NCBI GenBank assembly: GCA_031270755.1
Contig: JAISWV010000410.1
Coordinates: forward strand, 1-7,846
DNA length: 7,846 nt
Origin: Synergistaceae bacterium
GTDB lineage: Bacteria; Synergistota; Synergistia; Synergistales; Aminobacteriaceae
Direction of reading: 5' to 3'
The notes below the pieces were generated by a model. That model did not search any database. It was not told the DNA's origin and worked only from the letters and a program-made list of their open reading frames with translations. Made by a program: the position numbers and the translations under genes. Shown here in pieces: positions 4,463 through 7,846 of the stretch (position 1 is the stretch's first letter; every line of letters starts with the position of its first letter).

Positions 4463-6178
4463 ATGCGGAAGTTGTTTTTGTGCGCCCTGGTTTTTGGGGT
4501 GTGTTTATGGAGCATGAGCCTGCCGGCTTTCGCGTTCGAGGCAAAGCCCGTAGTCTACTTCAACGACGTCGAGTACCTGTTTTTGCCGGACAACACTTTC
4601 GGGGTATTTCAAGTAGCCAATCTGTATTCCGACGATTTTCGCCCCATTGCCGAGGACGGTATTCGTTTCTGGAACCTTGGGGAGTCATTGTGGCTTCGTA
4701 TCTCCATGGCAAAATTGCGGGAGGCCGCCAAAGCCTTTTGGGGCGACGAGAGCATCCTGATTTTATGGAACGAATACATCTCGCGCGTCGACTTTTTCCT
4801 GCCCGTGGCGTCTGGAGAGTTCAAGCACTCGTTTCACGGACTGGACACGCCCATCACCCTTCGGAGCTTTCCGTCCAGGTACCCCACCTTCCGCTTGGGA
4901 GGAACCTACGACGAAGGATACGCCTACTTGAACATCAAAACCAACATCCCCACGGGTTTTGGCATCGCCATCCAAGCGGAGCAGGATTTTTACGGCTTGT
5001 TTGTCGGATACTTGACCCGGTACATGGTTTTTTACAGTTTCATAGCCGCATTGATTCTGGCTTATTTCTTTTTCTATTTCATGACGGGAGACCTGGGATA
5101 CTTCATCGCCGTGCTGCGCCAGTCGAGTACGCTTCTCTTCCTGTTCGCCTTCAACGGTTACTTCCAATATTATTTTTACTTCACCCCGGAGACGGTCTAC
5201 GTTATATGCTGGTTTTCCCTGGGGCTGCATTGCGTCATTACGTCGCTTTTCTGCAAGTACCTGTTGCAATTGAACATTGGCCCCGCATGGCTTCGGCGGT
5301 TGATTATCTTCCATGCTCTCACGGGTACGGCAATAGTTCTGACGTCTTTTTTGCGCGTGGTTTACGTATCGCTGGCCCTCGCGATTTTTTCCGCATTGTT
5401 GGAGATCGCCTCCATTACGTCCATGGGAGTCGTCAAGCTTCGGCAAGGTTATCGCCTGATCTTTTTGTTCATGCTTTCTCGAATCGCCTTCTTGGCGGGG
5501 CTCGCGTTTTTGTTGATCAATATTTTTTTCGTTTGGCCGACCTACGTATTCGAGTATTTCGCCATGATTTCTTTTCTGCTCGACCCGCTTTTCTTGGCTT
5601 CGATGATGGTTCCGGGGACGCGGCGGCGTTTCGAGAATTATTTTGCCCTCGAGAAAAAAGACACGCACTATGAGAGCCTGAGCCAGAGAGACGGCATAAC
5701 GGGCCTGTACAACAAAGCCCACTTCTTGGCCCTTTTGGACGAAAACGTCCGCGTCGCGTACCTCAACGAGAAGCAGCTGGCTTTCATCATAATGGACATC
5801 GATCATTTTCAGCGGTTCAACGACACCTGGGGTTACCCGGAGGGGGACAAGATGATGCTTTTTTTGGCGAAGCTCATCCGGCAGTTCCTTCGGGAAAGCG
5901 ACATTGCCGCGCGCTACGACAGCGGGGAATTCGGCATCATCCTGCCCGGCGGGACGCTGCCCTCCACGGTTTTGGTCGCCGAGCGCATCCGTCAGAATTT
6001 CGAAAAACAAACCTGTGCGCTGGACAAAGACAAAGCGCTCACCCTCTCCTTGGGGGTGTCTTTCCTGAGGGTGGACGACAACGTCGTCACTTTGGTACAG
6101 CGCGCCCACGAGGCTCTTTACCGTGCAAAAAGCGCCGGGCGCAATCGAACGGAATTCGAGGCCGCCCCCATAATCTGA
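4463..6178 (+). CDS. 7TMR-DISM membrane receptor with degenerate GGDEF domain
   Basis: This 571-residue protein has a signal peptide (1-24, likely cleaved after LPAFA). An extracytoplasmic domain follows (about 28-175) that resembles 7TMR-DISMED2, including a FGVFQVAN...ESLWLRI region (46-80). Multiple hydrophobic segments between about 184 and 385 fit the 7TMR-DISM seven-helix module. A short linker leads to a cytoplasmic GGDEF-family domain (about 404-565). That domain keeps DGITGLYNKAHF (410-421), MDID with the metal-binding Asp445, FNDTWGYPEGD (452-462), LSLGVS (528-533) and ALYRAKSAGRNR (551-562). The signature motif is DSGEF (486-490) where GGDEF or GGEEF is expected, so the catalytic acidic third position is Gly. 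RESD (477-480), five residues upstream, is an intact RxxD inhibitory-site motif. The likely role is ligand sensing with c-di-GMP binding or domain-domain signalling rather than synthesis. The family call is firm; loss of activity is inferred. Confidence 0.88.
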   Translation: MRKLFLCALVFGVCLWSMSLPAFAFEAKPVVYFNDVEYLFLPDNTFGVFQVANLYSDDFRPIAEDGIRFWNLGESLWLRISMAKLREAAKAFWGDESILILWNEYISRVDFFLPVASGEFKHSFHGLDTPITLRSFPSRYPTFRLGGTYDEGYAYLNIKTNIPTGFGIAIQAEQDFYGLFVGYLTRYMVFYSFIAALILAYFFFYFMTGDLGYFIAVLRQSSTLLFLFAFNGYFQYYFYFTPETVYVICWFSLGLHCVITSLFCKYLLQLNIGPAWLRRLIIFHALTGTAIVLTSFLRVVYVSLALAIFSALLEIASITSMGVVKLRQGYRLIFLFMLSRIAFLAGLAFLLINIFFVWPTYVFEYFAMISFLLDPLFLASMMVPGTRRRFENYFALEKKDTHYESLSQRDGITGLYNKAHFLALLDENVRVAYLNEKQLAFIIMDIDHFQRFNDTWGYPEGDKMMLFLAKLIRQFLRESDIAARYDSGEFGIILPGGTLPSTVLVAERIRQNFEKQTCALDKDKALTLSLGVSFLRVDDNVVTLVQRAHEALYRAKSAGRNRTEFEAAPII

Positions 6179-6201
6179 AACGGCACGCAAAATTCGGACA
6201 A

Positions 6202-6759
6202 CTACAGGTTCAGCTGCAAATACGCGGCATCCATGTCCTCCTGCTCTATTCCGATATACCGCAAAGTATCCACGCTGCTGCTGTGATTCAGCAATTTCTG
6301 GACCAAGCCCAGGTTTTTCGTCTGCCGGTACGTGTGATACCCGAATGTCTTCCGCAGGGTATGAGTTCCTATCGCGTCCAGCCCCACCCTTTGCGCCGCT
6401 TCGTTCAGAATCCGGTAGGCCTGCACCCGGGACAGAGCTCCGCCTTTGGCGGACAAAAAAAGAAACCTGTCGTCATCCATTCCCGATCTCACATATTGTT
6501 TCAAAACCTTCAACACCGCGGCATTGAGGGGAAATTCTTTTATCTTTCCCGTCTTGGCTTCCTTCATTCTCACAAAGTTGCGAAACACTCCATTGTTGTC
6601 CCGAACGTCTCCCACGGTCAGGGTCAACAAATCGCTGACACGCAGCGCCGTGTTGATTCCCATGACAAAAAGTAAAAGATCCCGAACACTCTGCCGCTTT
6701 AAGATGCGCTTCATCGTCTCTATTTTCCTTACGTCCTTTATGGGGCGTACAATTCTCAT
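6202..6759 (-). CDS. Minimal tyrosine recombinase (catalytic domain only)
   Basis: This 185-residue member of the phage integrase / XerC-D family cuts and rejoins DNA through a covalent 3'-phosphotyrosine. The full catalytic set is visible: Arg40 in NTALRVSDLL, Lys72 in the TGK beta-hairpin, His133 and Arg136 in THTLRKT, His159 in LLNHSS and Tyr168 in TLRYIGI. The usual N-terminal core-binding (SAM-like) domain is absent; only about 25 residues precede the catalytic fold. Similar small recombinases include FimB/FimE-type inverting enzymes and short Firmicute integrases such as YoeC. The ATG at 6757-6759 follows GGAG by 7 nt. The frame stays open upstream to 6912, but that part has no recombinase character. 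It converges with the receptor gene, with only 23 nt between stops. No phage genes or paired att sites are visible, so its target is unknown. Confidence 0.9.
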   Translation of the reverse strand: MRIVRPIKDVRKIETMKRILKRQSVRDLLLFVMGINTALRVSDLLTLTVGDVRDNNGVFRNFVRMKEAKTGKIKEFPLNAAVLKVLKQYVRSGMDDDRFLFLSAKGGALSRVQAYRILNEAAQRVGLDAIGTHTLRKTFGYHTYRQTKNLGLVQKLLNHSSSVDTLRYIGIEQEDMDAAYLQLNL

Positions 6760-6766
6760 TGTTTTA

Positions 6767-6770
6767 CTCC
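6767..6770 (-). promoter_or_regulatory. Shine-Dalgarno fixing the recombinase start
   Basis: On the minus strand GGAG sits 7 nt ahead of the ATG at 6757-6759, which gives the start MRIVRPIKDV. This supports the 185-residue reading over the 236-residue one that starts at 6912. Confidence 0.65.
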
Positions 6771-6782
6771 ATTTGGCATGAA

Positions 6783-6813
6783 ATATTACGGTATTGACAA
6801 TATGACATGTCAA
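6783..6813 (-). promoter_or_regulatory. Putative promoter of the recombinase gene
   Basis: Reading the minus strand, a perfect TTGACA (6808-6813) is followed after 19 nt by TAATAT (6783-6788), a 4/6 match to the -10 consensus. An alternative -10, CGTAAT (6785-6790), has ideal 17-nt spacing. The start would fall near 6776-6778, only a few bases before the GGAG, so the leader would be very short. The -35 lies within a palindrome. Confidence 0.45.
6794..6813. repeat. TGACA repeat and palindrome over the recombinase -35
   Basis: TGACATGTCA (6803-6812) is a perfect 10-bp palindrome. A third TGACA lies at 6795-6799, 8 bp upstream of the second. TTGACA (6794-6799) and TGTCAA (6808-6813) are also inverted copies. 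The cluster overlaps the predicted -35 and spacer, so it is a candidate operator or a recombinase-binding site. Confidence 0.35.
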
Positions 6814-6865
6814 GTATAGCAAAAAATAGGAGAAATATTCTCTCATTTCATCGGAGATCGAACAT

Positions 6866-6883
6866 CGATGAGCTCGATGAGCT
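6866..6883. repeat. Two direct copies of a 9-bp unit
   Basis: CGATGAGCT occurs twice without a gap (6866-6874 and 6875-6883), inside a run that also contains the palindrome CATCGATG (6863-6870). It lies between the recombinase promoter and the heptamer repeat. No gene covers it and no function is apparent. Confidence 0.55.
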
Positions 6884-6894
6884 TTCCGCGGGGG

Positions 6895-6929
6895 GCGAAC
6901 AGCGAACAGCAAACAGCAAATAACAAATA
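6895..6929. repeat. Degenerate heptamer tandem repeat, five units
   Basis: Five consecutive 7-bp units read GCGAACA, GCGAACA, GCAAACA, GCAAATA and ACAAATA, decaying steadily from left to right. It is intergenic, between the rpoC terminator and the recombinase. From memory, similar GCGAACA/GCAAACA heptamer runs recur in non-coding DNA of several bacteria. Slipped-strand expansion is the likely origin. The rest of 6930-7005 holds no gene or motif I can support. Confidence 0.75.
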
Positions 6930-7005
6930 GCCTCCCTGAGCTTGAATGTCGGCGAAACAGAGAATGAGATTGGGAGAAAGAGACAGGAGAGCCGCGCTAT
7001 GGGCC

Positions 7006-7038
7006 AAAAAAAGAGGCCCGAAAGCGAGCCCCTTTTTT
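7006..7038 (-). terminator. Intrinsic terminator after rpoC (bidirectional form)
   Basis: On the minus strand an A6 run and GGGGCTC pair with GGGCCTC and a T7 run around the loop GCTTTC. This forms a 13-pair stem with two G-T wobbles, starting 27 nt after the rpoC stop. The A and T runs on both sides would let it act in either direction. It isolates the rpoC transcript from the recombinase. Confidence 0.88.
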
Positions 7039-7065
7039 GCTTTATTCTTTTTTATTCTTGCTTTT

Positions 7066-7846
<781 letters not shown>

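Noticed and set aside
4450..5673. 407-codon + strand frame overlapping the receptor gene in another phase
   Set aside because: It is Arg/His-rich shadow coding with no domain, and the overlapping frame has the ribosome binding site and family motifs.
4763..6190. 475-codon minus-strand frame opposite the receptor gene
   Set aside because: It is rich in Arg, Gln, His and Glu with no family resemblance. The + strand frame has a signal peptide, membrane helices and GGDEF-family motifs.
6760..6912. N-terminal extension of the recombinase by 51 codons
   Set aside because: The frame is open, but the extension crosses the predicted promoter and palindrome and lacks recombinase character. ATG 6759 has a proper GGAG.

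Overview
The window is bacterial chromosomal DNA of moderate GC content. It holds nine genes and one possible micro-ORF. The most likely source is Synergistota (Synergistetes) or a close relative. This is an inference from the short 198-residue EF-Ts, the rpsB-tsf-pyrH-frr order and the style of the core proteins. No phylogenetic marker was searched, so the phylum call is moderate to low confidence.

Layout, left to right. The + strand opens with the 3' end of a PLP-dependent Cys/Met-metabolism enzyme (1-210). A putative promoter with a palindrome at its start point leads into the translation cluster. This runs rpsB (433-1245, TTG start) and tsf (1291-1887), then a strong intrinsic terminator, then pyrH (2034-2747) and frr (2865-3422). 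A 28-codon ORF overlaps the frr stop by ATGA and ends on the base before the start of cheR (3506-4309), which closes with a near-perfect terminator. A separate sigma70-like promoter then drives a 571-residue membrane receptor (4463-6178) with a 7TMR-DISM architecture and a C-terminal GGDEF-family domain.

The minus strand carries a catalytic-domain-only tyrosine recombinase (6202-6759), convergent with the receptor gene. After an intergenic stretch with short tandem repeats and a terminator comes the 3' end of rpoC (7066-7846). Two core operons, rpsB-frr and rpoC, therefore converge, and the junction holds signalling genes and a recombinase.

Functionally, RpsB, EF-Ts and RRF serve translation, PyrH makes UDP for pyrimidine nucleotides, and RpoC is the RNA polymerase beta' subunit. 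CheR methylates chemoreceptors. The receptor's GGDEF motif reads DSGEF, while the RxxD inhibitory-site motif is intact. That suggests a c-di-GMP-binding or purely structural domain rather than a working cyclase. No complete new multi-gene system is evident. The points most worth a second look are the degenerate receptor, the micro-ORF between frr and cheR, the minimal recombinase with its palindromic promoter, and the RpoC tail built from an 18-bp tandem repeat.
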